Under the pieces are notes generated by a model. It searched no databases and was not told where the DNA came from. It saw only the letters and a program-made list of their open reading frames with translations. From Pyruvatibacter mobilis (GTDB taxonomy: Bacteria > Pseudomonadota > Alphaproteobacteria > CGMCC-115125), in assembly GCF_012848855.1 (NCBI RefSeq), contig NZ_CP051630.1:2583501-2647500 (forward strand): 64,000 nt of DNA, in the 5' to 3' direction. Shown here one piece after another: positions 46,544 to 55,393 of this stretch. Position 1 is the stretch's first letter; each line of letters begins with the position of its first letter. Position numbers and translations under genes: made by a program.

Positions 46544-46626
46544 CTCGGATTTTGGCTGAATTCCGGCCTTTATGCCGCGCCACGGTTGCCGGCACACCCA
46601 CCAGCGCTCACGCGGCAGGCATGTGC

Positions 46627-46643
46627 TGCACAATCAGTGTGCA
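46627..46643 (-). promoter_or_regulatory. NtrC-type enhancer dyad
   Basis: TGCAC-N7-GTGCA, a perfect dyad fitting the NtrC consensus TGCACC-N5-GGTGCA at its outer five bases. It is centred about 119 bases upstream of the predicted sigma-54 start, within the usual enhancer distance. It lies 20 bases after the nasS stop. Confidence 0.75.
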
Positions 46644-46662
46644 GTGCAAAAAATCAGGCGGG

Positions 46663-47790
46663 TCAGGAGGCTGTGAGTGCTGCGAGATAGCCCGCGGCAT
46701 CGCGCGGATCGAAGATCCGGCCATCGAAAAGCGCCACGGTGTGGGGTGTCACCCCGGTGCGAGCATTGTCACCCAGCGCTGCGGCATAGATGTCCGGGCG
46801 GTAGGTGGCGGTCGCAGCCGCCAGGGCTTCGGGCGTCAGGTCAATGTCGCCCCAGCGCGCCATCTGTGTGGCAAACCAGGCAGCATGGGCCGGCTCGGGC
46901 CGCGAGGCATCGCCGCGCGCAAACCCTGCCCCGGAACTTGCAAGCCGTCCGGTCAGCCCCGGCAGCAACACGTCCTGCGGCTTGTCGAGATAGCGTGCTT
47001 CGGCCAGCATGGCAGCGAGACCGTCCGTATGCGCTGGATCATCTGCCCAGTGTGCGGCGGCAACCAGCGCCCGCACCAGGCGCAGCGCCATATCTTCATT
47101 CTCCGCTGCCCAGTCAGCGCGCAATCCCAGCACCTTGTCGGGCCCCGCGGGCCAGATATTGTCGCCCGCCACAAGAATATGGCCCACGCCCGCCTTGAAC
47201 GCGACGCTGCTCCAGGGTTCGCCGACACAGCAGCCGTCCACCATGCCGGCGGCCAGCGCATCCGCCATGAAGGGCGGCGGCACGAATTCAAGGCGGACAT
47301 CCGTGCCCGTATAAAGACTGCCTTCCGCCAGCCAGTAGCGCAGCAGGGCTGCGTGGGCGGAATAGGCATGCACAGCAGCAAAGACCAGCGGCCGGTCCGG
47401 CATCTGCGCGCGCTTTGCCGTGGTTAGGCGGGCCACGGCATCAGCCGCCTCCAGCGGCGCCGCATCATCCTCAAGCCCCATCATCTCGCGCAAGTCCTGG
47501 GAGATGGTGATGGCGTTGCGCCCCGCACCAAAGGCCACCGGCGCGATGAAGGGCACCGGCAGAGGCGGCAGGGCCAGCGACCCGGCAATCGCCATGGGTG
47601 CAAGCATGTGGGCGGCCTCGAAATGCCCCACGGCCACCCGGTCGCGCAGGCTTGCCCAGGATGTTTCCCGCACAAGGGTAAGGTCGATCCCTTCCGCCTC
47701 GGCGAAACCCTGCTCCCGCGCGACGATCAGCGGGGCTGCGTCCAGCAGCGGAATGAAGCCCGCCCTTATGTGCCGTGTCGCAGCGCTCAT
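46663..47790 (-). CDS. nasS: Nitrate/nitrite sensor NasS
   Basis: 375 residues, homologous to NrtA (GFIPLLDAAPLIVAREQGF, and CVGEPW in DGCCVGEPWSSVA) but without a signal peptide and about 100 residues shorter, so cytoplasmic. In Azotobacter and Paracoccus NasS holds NasT inactive until nitrate or nitrite binds. It overlaps nasT by four bases (ATGA), which keeps the pair stoichiometric. A misannotation as a second transporter binding protein is the usual trap. Confidence 0.9.
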   Translation of the reverse strand: MSAATRHIRAGFIPLLDAAPLIVAREQGFAEAEGIDLTLVRETSWASLRDRVAVGHFEAAHMLAPMAIAGSLALPPLPVPFIAPVAFGAGRNAITISQDLREMMGLEDDAAPLEAADAVARLTTAKRAQMPDRPLVFAAVHAYSAHAALLRYWLAEGSLYTGTDVRLEFVPPPFMADALAAGMVDGCCVGEPWSSVAFKAGVGHILVAGDNIWPAGPDKVLGLRADWAAENEDMALRLVRALVAAAHWADDPAHTDGLAAMLAEARYLDKPQDVLLPGLTGRLASSGAGFARGDASRPEPAHAAWFATQMARWGDIDLTPEALAAATATYRPDIYAAALGDNARTGVTPHTVALFDGRIFDPRDAAGYLAALTAS

Positions 47791-48386
47791 GGGGTCTCCT
47801 CCGGGAACAGGTCTGCGGCCATGACGATGCTTTCTGCCACTTCCGGGATGCGGCAGTTCTTCGACATCGCCGTCCGGCGCAACAGCGCATAGGCCTCGTC
47901 TTCGGTTATGCGCCGCCGCTTCATGAGAAGGAGCTTGGCCTGGTCAACGATCTTGCGGTCCGCAAGCTCTGTGCGGACCTCATCAAGCTCCGACTTGAGC
48001 CGGTTGAAGGCGTTGAAGCGGCTGATGGTTATGTCGAGGATCGAGCGCACCCGCTCCTTCTTGAGCCCGTCCACGATATAGGCGGATACCCCCGCCTCCA
48101 CCGCCGCGTCGATGGTGTCGCTGTCGGATTCATCGACGAAGACGGCGATGGGGCGGCTGATGGCGCGGGAGACCTGCAGCATGCTCTCCAGCCGGTCGCG
48201 GTTGGGGTTGGCGAGGTCGAGGAAAATCACCTGCGGATCGAACTCCGCGATCCGCGCCACGATGCCGCCCAGCTCCGCCACCACGGCGATCTGGTCAAGC
48301 CCCGCCTCCCGCAGCCCCTCCTCGAGAATGGAGGCGCGGAGATGGTTCTCGTCATAGATCAGGACACGGAGGGAAGCGTCCGGCAT
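47787..48386 (-). CDS. nasT: NasT, ANTAR-domain response regulator (antiterminator)
   Basis: 199 residues from the ATG at 48386. The N-terminal receiver-like domain (RVLIYDENHLRASIL, then QVIFLDLANPNRD) is followed by a coiled region and an ANTAR RNA-binding domain (LADRKIVDQAKLLLMKRR, then EDEAYALLRRTAM). When released by NasS it binds paired hexaloop hairpins and prevents termination in nitrate operon leaders. The matching RNA lies downstream at 46444-46512. The operon promoter is not clear in the 92 bases upstream. Confidence 0.93.
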   Translation of the reverse strand: MPDASLRVLIYDENHLRASILEEGLREAGLDQIAVVAELGGIVARIAEFDPQVIFLDLANPNRDRLESMLQVSRAISRPIAVFVDESDSDTIDAAVEAGVSAYIVDGLKKERVRSILDITISRFNAFNRLKSELDEVRTELADRKIVDQAKLLLMKRRRITEDEAYALLRRTAMSKNCRIPEVAESIVMAADLFPEETP

Positions 48387-48478
48387 AGTCCACCAGCAAT
48401 TATTGTGCGCCGCAGCATATTGCAGCGCCCGCAGCGCACATGGCAAGAGGCGCCGCCTGTCAGGGCAGCAGCTTGCCG

Positions 48479-49222
48479 TCAGCTGATGGTCTGGAACGCG
48501 TCTCTCAACGCTGTGGACCAGGCGTCGCTGAGCTGGCGGAAGCCTGCATCCTCCGGCTCGATGCGGGTCTGCTCGCTGAAGGCGTAAGCGTCCCGCGGCA
48601 GCACGGTCAGGTCGAGCGGCATGCCGACGGAGAGGTTGCTTCGCAGGGTCGAATCCATCGACAGCAGCGCCGCCTTGCGTGCCTCGGCCAGCGGCGTCCG
48701 CATGGTGATCACGCGGTCAAGGATGGGCTTGCCATATTTGTGCTCGCCGATCTGCAGGAAGGGCGTGTCCTCCGCCGCCTCGATGAAATTGCCTTCCGGA
48801 TAGATGAGAAACAGCCGCGGCGCGCCGCCCTGGCGCTGGCCGCCGAGAATCATTGTCGCGCCGCTATTACCGTTGCTCATCTGCTCAAAGGCGCGGCGGT
48901 ACTTGTTCTGCACCATGACCATGGCCTCGCCGATGATCTCCGCGGTGCGGAACATGCTTGGCGCGGTGAGGATCGACGGCAAGGCTTCCTCGCCGGTCTC
49001 GACGCCGGCGGCTTCCGCCTCGATTCCCTCGGTGATCAGGCTGAGCACTGCCTGGGAGGTGGCGAGATTGCCCGCGGTCATCAACACCAGGGCGCGCTCG
49101 CCGGGCGTCGTCCAGGTAAACATCTTGCGGTAGCGGGCGATGTTATCGACGCCCGCATTTGTGCGCGTGTCCGACAGAAAGACGAGGCCCTCATTCACCA
49201 TCAGGCCGACGCAGTAAGTCAT
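48479..49222 (-). CDS. Anbu proteasome-type peptidase
   Basis: 247 residues of the bacterial proteasome-related Ntn-hydrolase fold. After Met removal Thr2 is the nucleophile (MTYCVGL), and LVFLSDTRTNAGVDN and VLMTAGNLATSQAV match HslV/Anbu. Anbu forms open helical or lock-washer rings, and its substrates are unknown. It lies downstream of transglutaminase, alpha-E and ATP-grasp genes, the diagnostic Anbu operon. Confidence 0.9.
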   Translation of the reverse strand: MTYCVGLMVNEGLVFLSDTRTNAGVDNIARYRKMFTWTTPGERALVLMTAGNLATSQAVLSLITEGIEAEAAGVETGEEALPSILTAPSMFRTAEIIGEAMVMVQNKYRRAFEQMSNGNSGATMILGGQRQGGAPRLFLIYPEGNFIEAAEDTPFLQIGEHKYGKPILDRVITMRTPLAEARKAALLSMDSTLRSNLSVGMPLDLTVLPRDAYAFSEQTRIEPEDAGFRQLSDAWSTALRDAFQTIS

Positions 49223-49269
49223 GGTTCGGTCATCCTCAGGGCCCGCAATTCAGTCCGGTCTGTGACCGG

Positions 49270-50106
49270 TTATTGCTGCTGGGCCTCCTGCACGACGAGG
49301 GAGACGTCCATCGCCTCCTCCGCGGCCCCTACATGTACACCTTTTATGGGGGCCGCGTCGCGCGCGTCGAGACCCGCGCCGAGGCGGATATAGGCTTCGG
49401 TCGGGCAGGTGCGGTTGGAGGCGTCGAAGCCGACCCAGCCGAGCCCGTCGAGCCACAGCTCCGCCCAGCCATGGGCCGCTTCATGCGGCTCCCCATTGGC
49501 ATCGGCGAACAGATAGCCCGATACATAGCGCGCCGGCAGGCCCAGCAGGCGGGCGGCCGTGATGAGGATATGGGCGTGGTCCTGGCAGACCCCCTGCCCC
49601 TCGGCCAATGCCTCGCCTGCGGTGGTGTGGGCATGGGTGGTGCCCGGCGCATAGACCACCGCATCCGCCACCGCGTCCGACAGGGCATGGGCGAGGTCCA
49701 GCGTGCCGGGCTGCTGGTCATCGGTCCGGCCCATCCCCGCTGCCACGCCAAGCGCGAGGTCACGGATTTCGTCGGTGGGCTCCGTCATCCCGGTCTGCCG
49801 TAGAAAGGCGCGCGGGGAGATCTTTTCCTTGTGGCCGCGCAGGACACCCGCCATGTCCGCCGTCACCACTTCGCCGCTGACCTTCACATGCACCTCGTCG
49901 CGCGCCTCCGCGCAGGTGAGCGTCAGCACCTCGTCGCCATAGCCGTCGGTGAAGGCTGCGGTGATGGTGCAGCCCTCGGCCGCAACCGACCAGCGGATCA
50001 CCCGCTGGCCGTCGAAGCGGCTGGGGGACAGTTTCAGGCTCTGCACCACGAAGCGCACGGGGGCGCTGTAGCGGTAGCAGGTGCTGTGCTCGACGATCAG
50101 CCGCAT
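49270..50106 (-). CDS. Transglutaminase-like protein of the Anbu operon
   Basis: 278 residues. The N-terminal beta domain (MRLIVEHSTCYRYSAPVRF) is followed by the papain-like core. The catalytic Cys is in GVCQDHAHILI, the His in EAAHGWAEL and the Asp in GWVGFDASN. It may cleave or form isopeptide bonds on a peptide made by its ATP-grasp partner, an inference from operon content. It lies three bases after the alpha-E gene. Confidence 0.88.
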   Translation of the reverse strand: MRLIVEHSTCYRYSAPVRFVVQSLKLSPSRFDGQRVIRWSVAAEGCTITAAFTDGYGDEVLTLTCAEARDEVHVKVSGEVVTADMAGVLRGHKEKISPRAFLRQTGMTEPTDEIRDLALGVAAGMGRTDDQQPGTLDLAHALSDAVADAVVYAPGTTHAHTTAGEALAEGQGVCQDHAHILITAARLLGLPARYVSGYLFADANGEPHEAAHGWAELWLDGLGWVGFDASNRTCPTEAYIRLGAGLDARDAAPIKGVHVGAAEEAMDVSLVVQEAQQQ

Positions 50107-50109
50107 GGG

Positions 50110-51060
50110 TCAGCTCCAGCCAAAGTGATAGTCCCCGGCGATGCTGTCGGACAGGGCCGCGTTCTGGCGGATGAAGGTGGTGAGGAATTCGTGCAGGCCC
50201 TCGCTGAAGATGTCCGCCGCCGTGCAGTCCGCCAGCCGGGCGATCTGCATGTTGGTTGCGCTCAGGCTTAAAGAACGCTGGCCATAGCGGCGCGACAGCT
50301 GGGTCAGGTGCTCGCCGATCTGGCTGTAGCTGTAGAGCAGCGACCGGGGGAAATGGCGGTTGAGGATAAGGAAATCCGCAATCGACCACGGCGTGTATTC
50401 CGAGCGGTAGATGTGGTGGAAGGCGCGCAGGGATGACAGGGCCCGCAGAAGCGTCGTCCACTGATAATTGTCCACGCCCCCGCCCACGGTCTCGGAGGCG
50501 GGCAGCAGCACATAGTATTTCACATCGAGCAGGCGGGCGGTGTTGTCGGCCCGCTCGATGAAGGAGCCGAGGCGCAGGAAGTCATAACCTTCATTGCGCA
50601 GCAGGGAGGATTCGGTGGCGCCGCGGAACTGGGCACTCGCCCCCTTCATCCAGTCGAGGAAAGTAGGCAGGCCGCCGCCGGCCAGCTGGGCGGCGTTCAT
50701 GTCCTGCAGGTCGATCCAGGTTTCGTTGAGCGCCATCCACATTTCGCTGGTGATGGCGGCCCTGACCGCGCGGCCGTTTTCGCGCGCATTGCGGAGGCAG
50801 CTATGGATGCTCGATGGGTTGTCCGGATCGAAGATCAGATATTCGCAGACGATGCGCTGGTTGATACTGTCATGCTTTTCGCTGAAGGCGGCCTCGCCAC
50901 CGGCGCCCGCCACGATGGAGCGCCATTCGTTGCGATGGCCTGCCCCCGTCGCCGGCATCAGCGCCATGCGGTAGCCCATCTCCAGCATGCGGGCCATGCT
51001 CTCGGCCCGCTCGGTGAAGCGGCCAATCCAGAACAGGTTTTCGGCGGTGCGGCTGAGCAT
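50110..51060 (-). CDS. Alpha-E domain protein of the Anbu operon
   Basis: 316 residues, mostly helical. The opening MLSRTAENLFWIGRFTERAES and LGSFIERADNTARLLDVKYY, with repeated Glu/Arg motifs, are typical of the alpha-E family always found with circularly permuted ATP-grasp enzymes. The function is unknown; it is probably a partner of the ligase. It is twelve bases from the ATP-grasp gene and three from the transglutaminase. Confidence 0.88.
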   Translation of the reverse strand: MLSRTAENLFWIGRFTERAESMARMLEMGYRMALMPATGAGHRNEWRSIVAGAGGEAAFSEKHDSINQRIVCEYLIFDPDNPSSIHSCLRNARENGRAVRAAITSEMWMALNETWIDLQDMNAAQLAGGGLPTFLDWMKGASAQFRGATESSLLRNEGYDFLRLGSFIERADNTARLLDVKYYVLLPASETVGGGVDNYQWTTLLRALSSLRAFHHIYRSEYTPWSIADFLILNRHFPRSLLYSYSQIGEHLTQLSRRYGQRSLSLSATNMQIARLADCTAADIFSEGLHEFLTTFIRQNAALSDSIAGDYHFGWS

Positions 51061-51072
51061 GGGATCGTCCGG

Positions 51073-52503
51073 TCAGTCCGCCAGGACCCAGGTGTCCTTG
51101 ACGCCGCCGCCCTGGCTCGAATTCACCACCAGCGAGCCTTCGCGCAGCGCCACCCGGGTCAGCCCGCCGGCGGGCAGGTGAATGGCATTGCCCACAAGGC
51201 AGAAGGGGCGGAAATCCACGTGGCGGGGCGCGATGCCCTCATCCACGAAAGTAGGACAGGTCGACAGGGCCAGGGTCGGCTGGGCGATGAAATTGTCCGG
51301 CTTGGCGCGGATGCGGGCCCGATAGGCCTCGATTTCCGCAGACGATGCCTTGGGGCCGATCAGCATGCCGTAGCCGCCGGAGCCGTGCACTTCCTTCACG
51401 ACCAGTTCGTGCAGATGCTCCATCACATAGGCGCATTCATCCGCGTCCCCGCATTTCCAGGTGGGCACGTTCTTGAGGATCGGCTCCTCGCCCAGATAGA
51501 AGCGGATCATCTCGGGCACGTAGATATAGATGGCCTTGTCGTCGGCGATACCGGCGCCCGGCGCGCTGCAGATGGCAACGCCACCCGAGCGATAGACATT
51601 CATCAGCCCCGGCACGCCGAGCAGCGAGTCCGGCCGGAAGCAGAGCGGGTCGAGGAAGTCATCGTCCAGCCGCCGGTAGATCACATCCACCCGGCGCGGG
51701 CCGCGGGTCGTCCGCATGAAGACGAACTCCCCATCCACATACAGATCCTTGCCCTCTACGATCTCAACGCCCATCTGGTCGGCCAGGAAGGAGTGTTCGT
51801 AATAGGCGCTGTTGAACGAGCCAGGCGACAGCACCACCACCACGGGGTCGTCCTGGCACTTCTTCGGGGCCACCGAGGCCAGGGTCCGGTGCAGGAGATC
51901 GGGATAATCATCCACCGGCATGATGCGGCGGCCGGAAAACAGGTCCGGGAACATGCGCATCATGATCTCGCGGTTCTCCAGCATGTAGGAGACGCCGGAG
52001 GGCGTGCGGCAATTGTCTTCCAGCACGTAGAATTCATTCGCGCCCACGCGCACGATGTCGGTGCCGACGATGTGGCTGTAGACATTGCGCGGCGGGGTGA
52101 TGCCCACCATTGCGGGCTCGTAGGACTCGTTGAGATAGACAAGGTCCGCCGGAACGATGCCGGCGCGGATGATGTCGCCGCGCTGATAGACATCGTTGAG
52201 GAACATGTTGAGGGCGCGGGCGCGCTGCTTCACGCCCTGGCTCAGCAGCCGCCATTCCGAGGCAGTGAAGATGCGCGGCACGATGTCGAAGGGAATGAGC
52301 CGCTCCGGGCTGCCACCCTCGCCATAGACGGCGAAGGTAATCCCGATCTTGCGGAACAGGGTCTCGGCTTCCCGGTGGCGCAGGGACAGGGTCTCGGCAC
52401 CCTGGTCACCGATCCATGCCAGCAGCTCCCGATAGGGCGGGCGAATGTCGCCGCCCCCGCCGGTCTCGTCGAAAAAAGCGTCCTGCACCTCAGGCGATTG
52501 CAT
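51073..52503 (-). CDS. Circularly permuted ATP-grasp ligase of the Anbu operon
   Basis: 476 residues from the ATG at 52503, which begins in a typical way (MQSPEVQDAFFDE, then IRPPYRELLAWI). An in-frame ATG at 52569 adds 22 residues and has the same aaaaaggc upstream, so the start is uncertain. KEVHGSGGYGMLIGP and the earlier DDYPDLLHRTL and VVVLSPGSFNSAYYEH fit the circularly permuted ATP-grasp type 2 family. It is predicted to join a peptide or amino acid to an acceptor using ATP. First gene of the Anbu operon. Confidence 0.86.
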   Translation of the reverse strand: MQSPEVQDAFFDETGGGGDIRPPYRELLAWIGDQGAETLSLRHREAETLFRKIGITFAVYGEGGSPERLIPFDIVPRIFTASEWRLLSQGVKQRARALNMFLNDVYQRGDIIRAGIVPADLVYLNESYEPAMVGITPPRNVYSHIVGTDIVRVGANEFYVLEDNCRTPSGVSYMLENREIMMRMFPDLFSGRRIMPVDDYPDLLHRTLASVAPKKCQDDPVVVVLSPGSFNSAYYEHSFLADQMGVEIVEGKDLYVDGEFVFMRTTRGPRRVDVIYRRLDDDFLDPLCFRPDSLLGVPGLMNVYRSGGVAICSAPGAGIADDKAIYIYVPEMIRFYLGEEPILKNVPTWKCGDADECAYVMEHLHELVVKEVHGSGGYGMLIGPKASSAEIEAYRARIRAKPDNFIAQPTLALSTCPTFVDEGIAPRHVDFRPFCLVGNAIHLPAGGLTRVALREGSLVVNSSQGGGVKDTWVLAD

Positions 52504-52658
52504 GCCTTTTTCGTGCGCTCCCGCCAGCCCGGAGTCAAGCGCACCGCACGCAATTGCGGCAGGTTCCATGCCTTTTTGCGTATGTGCCGGGCATATGCAT
52601 AAACCCTACGCAGGTGATTGCCCGAGACATAGGCAGACTTGCGGTGGGCTGAGCTCCA

Positions 52659-53900
52659 TTAGACAGCTCGGTTTATAAGCCGCAAACCGATCAGCGACAG
52701 GGCCAGCACGAGGATGGAGAGGGTCAGCGCCAGCATGGCATTGCCGGTCCAGCCGGCCCAGTCATAGGCGATGGTGCCGGCCCAGCTGAAGATACCGCCG
52801 CCGCCGAACATGATGACAATGTAGATGGTCATCAGCCGGGTGCGGATGTCCGGGGACAGGCGCAGGAAGGTCATTCGGCCGGTGATGTCGATGGACGGGC
52901 CCACCAGGTTCATCAGCACGATGGGGATCATCAGCAGCCACAGGCTATGGCCGAAGAAGGGCAGGCAGGCGACGCCCGCAAGCTGGCCAACGGTGAACCA
53001 CACCCGCGCCCGCTCGGCGCCCACCTTGTCGGCCCAGGCTCCCAGGCGCGGGGTGGTGGCGAGGTTGAGGATCGAGAAGGCCGCGAGATAGCCCACCACG
53101 TCGGTGCCGTATCCCATCTGCGGGCTCGTGAGATGCAGGCCGAGACCAAGCCACACGGCCAGGAAGATGCCGAAGCTCATGGCCTGGATCGCACCGGACA
53201 GCAGAATGTCCGGGTGCCGCCGGATGATCGGCAGGATGGAGAGGATAAGCCCCGCATAGGTCTCGCTGCGCGCGCGGTCGCGCCGTCCCTGCTCCATGAT
53301 CAGCGGCAGCAGGATCGACATCAGCAGCATCAGCATTGCCGCCGCCACATAGACCGACCGCCAGCCCATATATTCGCCCAGCACGCCCGCGCCGGCGCGC
53401 GCCAGCAGGATGCCGCCGATGATGCCGGTGGTGAGAACCGCCGTCGCATGGCCCAGCTTCTCAGGCGGCACGCGGCGTGACACATAGGCCGGCAGCAGAT
53501 AGGGCGCGATGGTGAAGAAACCCAGCACCGTGGAGCCCGCGACGAAGAGCCTGAAATCCGTCGCCAGCGCCATGCCCGCAATGGCAATTGTCTGTCCGGC
53601 CACGAAGATGGAGGTCAGCCTGCGATTGCTCACCCAGTCGCCCAGGGGCAACAGCAGGAAGATGCCCAGCGCCAGGGCGATCTGGTTGAAGGCGGGCACG
53701 GCCCCGATCGCCGCAGCGCTGACACCGAAATCCTCCGCCACCAGCGCGATGATGGGGTGGATGTAATAGGCATTGGCGGTGATCACCGCGCTAGCCAGGG
53801 CCAACAGGTATAGCTGGCCGGTACTCAGATGCTGCGGCGCCGCCGCACTGGCGGTGACACTGGGGCCGCCGGTGCTGCTCTCAGGGGTACTGTCACTCAT
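52659..53900 (-). CDS. MFS transporter
   Basis: 413 residues from the ATG at 53900, after which a Ser/Thr/Ala-rich cytoplasmic N-terminus precedes twelve hydrophobic spans. The loop 2-3 motif GDWVSNRRLTS and the YVSRRVPPEKLGHAT region are of the drug:H+ antiporter style (DHA1/YnfM-like). Substrate unknown. It is independent of the Anbu operon, with which it shares a strand but is separated from by about 155 bases. Confidence 0.88.
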   Translation of the reverse strand: MSDSTPESSTGGPSVTASAAAPQHLSTGQLYLLALASAVITANAYYIHPIIALVAEDFGVSAAAIGAVPAFNQIALALGIFLLLPLGDWVSNRRLTSIFVAGQTIAIAGMALATDFRLFVAGSTVLGFFTIAPYLLPAYVSRRVPPEKLGHATAVLTTGIIGGILLARAGAGVLGEYMGWRSVYVAAAMLMLLMSILLPLIMEQGRRDRARSETYAGLILSILPIIRRHPDILLSGAIQAMSFGIFLAVWLGLGLHLTSPQMGYGTDVVGYLAAFSILNLATTPRLGAWADKVGAERARVWFTVGQLAGVACLPFFGHSLWLLMIPIVLMNLVGPSIDITGRMTFLRLSPDIRTRLMTIYIVIMFGGGGIFSWAGTIAYDWAGWTGNAMLALTLSILVLALSLIGLRLINRAV

Positions 53901-53965
53901 GGGCGGACTTGTAGCCCCTTGCGAGGGCCTGTGCCCAGCGGCTTGCACCGCCCCGCCCTGATCCG

Positions 53966-54751
53966 TCAGCGTGGCGGCATGCGGATGGCGCCGTCGAGGC
54001 GGATGGCCTGGCCGTTGAAATAGGTGTTGCGCACAAGCTCAAGCATGAAGCTGGCAAATTCCGGCGGGTTGCCCAGCCGCTTGGGGAACGGCACCGAAGC
54101 GGACAGGCCCTGCAGCACTTTCGGCGGCGCGCCCAGCATGGGCGGCGTTGCGAAGATGCCCGGCATGATGGAATTGACGCGGATGCCGAGATCCATCATG
54201 TCGCGCGCCATGGGCAGCACCAGCCCGTTGACCCCGGCCTTGCCGGAGCCATAGCCCACCTGCCCCATCTGCGCGTCCTGCGCCGCTACCGACGAGGTCA
54301 GTGTGATGACGCCGCGCTCGCCATCCTCCATCGGCTCGAGCGAGGCCATGCCGAGTGCCGAGATGGATGCGACCCGGTAGCTCGCCACCAGGATACCGTT
54401 GATCGAATAGGCATAGTCCTCGGTGGGGTAGCGCATCATCTTCCCCGTCTCGCGGTTGCGGCCCACGGTCTTCCTGCCGCCGCGGGAGGTCTGCGCGCAA
54501 TGGACCAGCACCCGTTCCTGCCCGTGCGCCGCGCGGGCCTTGTCAAAGCCCGCCAGCACGCTGTCCTCGTCGGTCACATCCACCTTGCAGAAGACGCCAC
54601 CGAGGCCCTTGGCGACCTCTTCGCCCTTTTCCTCGTTGAGGTCGAAGATGGCGACCTTTGCCCCGGCCCCCGCCAACGCTTCGGCGCTTGCACGGCCGAG
54701 CCCAGACGCTCCGCCCGTGACGACCGCCGCTGTTGATCCATTGATCTGCAT
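53966..54751 (-). CDS. Short-chain dehydrogenase/reductase
   Basis: 261 residues. The nucleotide-binding VVTGGASGLGRA, the catalytic Ser in TLTSSVAA, YGSGK as the Tyr-x3-Lys pair, and an Asp after beta2 (FDLNEEKG) favour NAD(H). The overall style resembles type II 3-hydroxyacyl-CoA dehydrogenases (HSD17B10-like), so a beta-oxidation role is possible. A short atypical insert (RGGRKTVGRNRETGKMMRYP) sits after the NAG-like region, where NAG is replaced by CAQ. Substrate unproven. Confidence 0.85.
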   Translation of the reverse strand: MQINGSTAAVVTGGASGLGRASAEALAGAGAKVAIFDLNEEKGEEVAKGLGGVFCKVDVTDEDSVLAGFDKARAAHGQERVLVHCAQTSRGGRKTVGRNRETGKMMRYPTEDYAYSINGILVASYRVASISALGMASLEPMEDGERGVITLTSSVAAQDAQMGQVGYGSGKAGVNGLVLPMARDMMDLGIRVNSIMPGIFATPPMLGAPPKVLQGLSASVPFPKRLGNPPEFASFMLELVRNTYFNGQAIRLDGAIRMPPR

Positions 54752-54892
54752 GCTGTGTTTCCCCTGGCTGCTGCGGGCGAACGCGCCCTGCGCCGCCCGC
54801 TATTTTTCACAAACCTTGCAGCTTGTCGGGCCGCTGCCAAATGCGAGAATTCGGACGCAGGGGAAGCCTGGGGTTGAAACCTGCGCCCGCGC

Positions 54893-55393
54893 TTATGCCT
54901 TGACGGCGTAGGACATCGGGCCGCGTGTCACCGCCGGGTAGCGCTTGTTGGCAGGCCGTTTGCGGGCTTCCACGTCGCGCGGGTTGACCGGCTCGCCGCA
55001 TTCGCTGCAATGGAGCACGCCGTGGAAGTCATGGCCGCAGCTCTTGTGCCGGCGCAGGACCGGGGGCCCGGCCGCATCTGAATAATGCTCGTCGCCCCAA
55101 TCCAAAAGCGCGACGATCGCCGGGTAGAGGCCAAGCCCCTTTTCAGTCAGCCGGTACTCGAAGCGCGGCGGCCGGTCCTCATACTGGCGCTGATATAGCA
55201 CGCCATGGTCCTCGAGATTCTTCAGCCGGCTCGCCAGCGTCGTGCGCGAGATGCCGAGGCGCTTCTGGAAGTCTTCAAAGCGCCTGACACCGAGGAACAC
55301 GTCGCTCAGGATCACCAGAGTCCAGCGGTCGCCCAGCACCGCCGAGGTGCGTGCCATCGAGCATTGCTGGCTTTCAAGGTCATCCCATTTCAT
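54893..55393 (-). CDS. HxlR-family transcriptional regulator with C-terminal Cys cluster
   Basis: 166 residues from the ATG at 55393, placed by ggag eight bases upstream. The winged-helix DNA-binding domain contains CSMARTSAVLGDRWTLVIL, the classic HxlR opening with its redox-relevant Cys, then ISRTTLASRLKNLEDHGVL and the wing. After the usual end (about residue 110) comes a zinc-ribbon-like extension, SCGHDFHG then CSECGEPV. It is divergent from the molybdoenzyme gene at 55531 and probably controls it through the repeats at 55479-55506. Confidence 0.88.
   Translation of the reverse strand: MKWDDLESQQCSMARTSAVLGDRWTLVILSDVFLGVRRFEDFQKRLGISRTTLASRLKNLEDHGVLYQRQYEDRPPRFEYRLTEKGLGLYPAIVALLDWGDEHYSDAAGPPVLRRHKSCGHDFHGVLHCSECGEPVNPRDVEARKRPANKRYPAVTRGPMSYAVKA

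Noticed and set aside
48387-48478. Second sigma-54 promoter in front of nasT
   Set aside because: GG and GC elements are 12 bases apart, not 10, and no NtrC dyad is visible.
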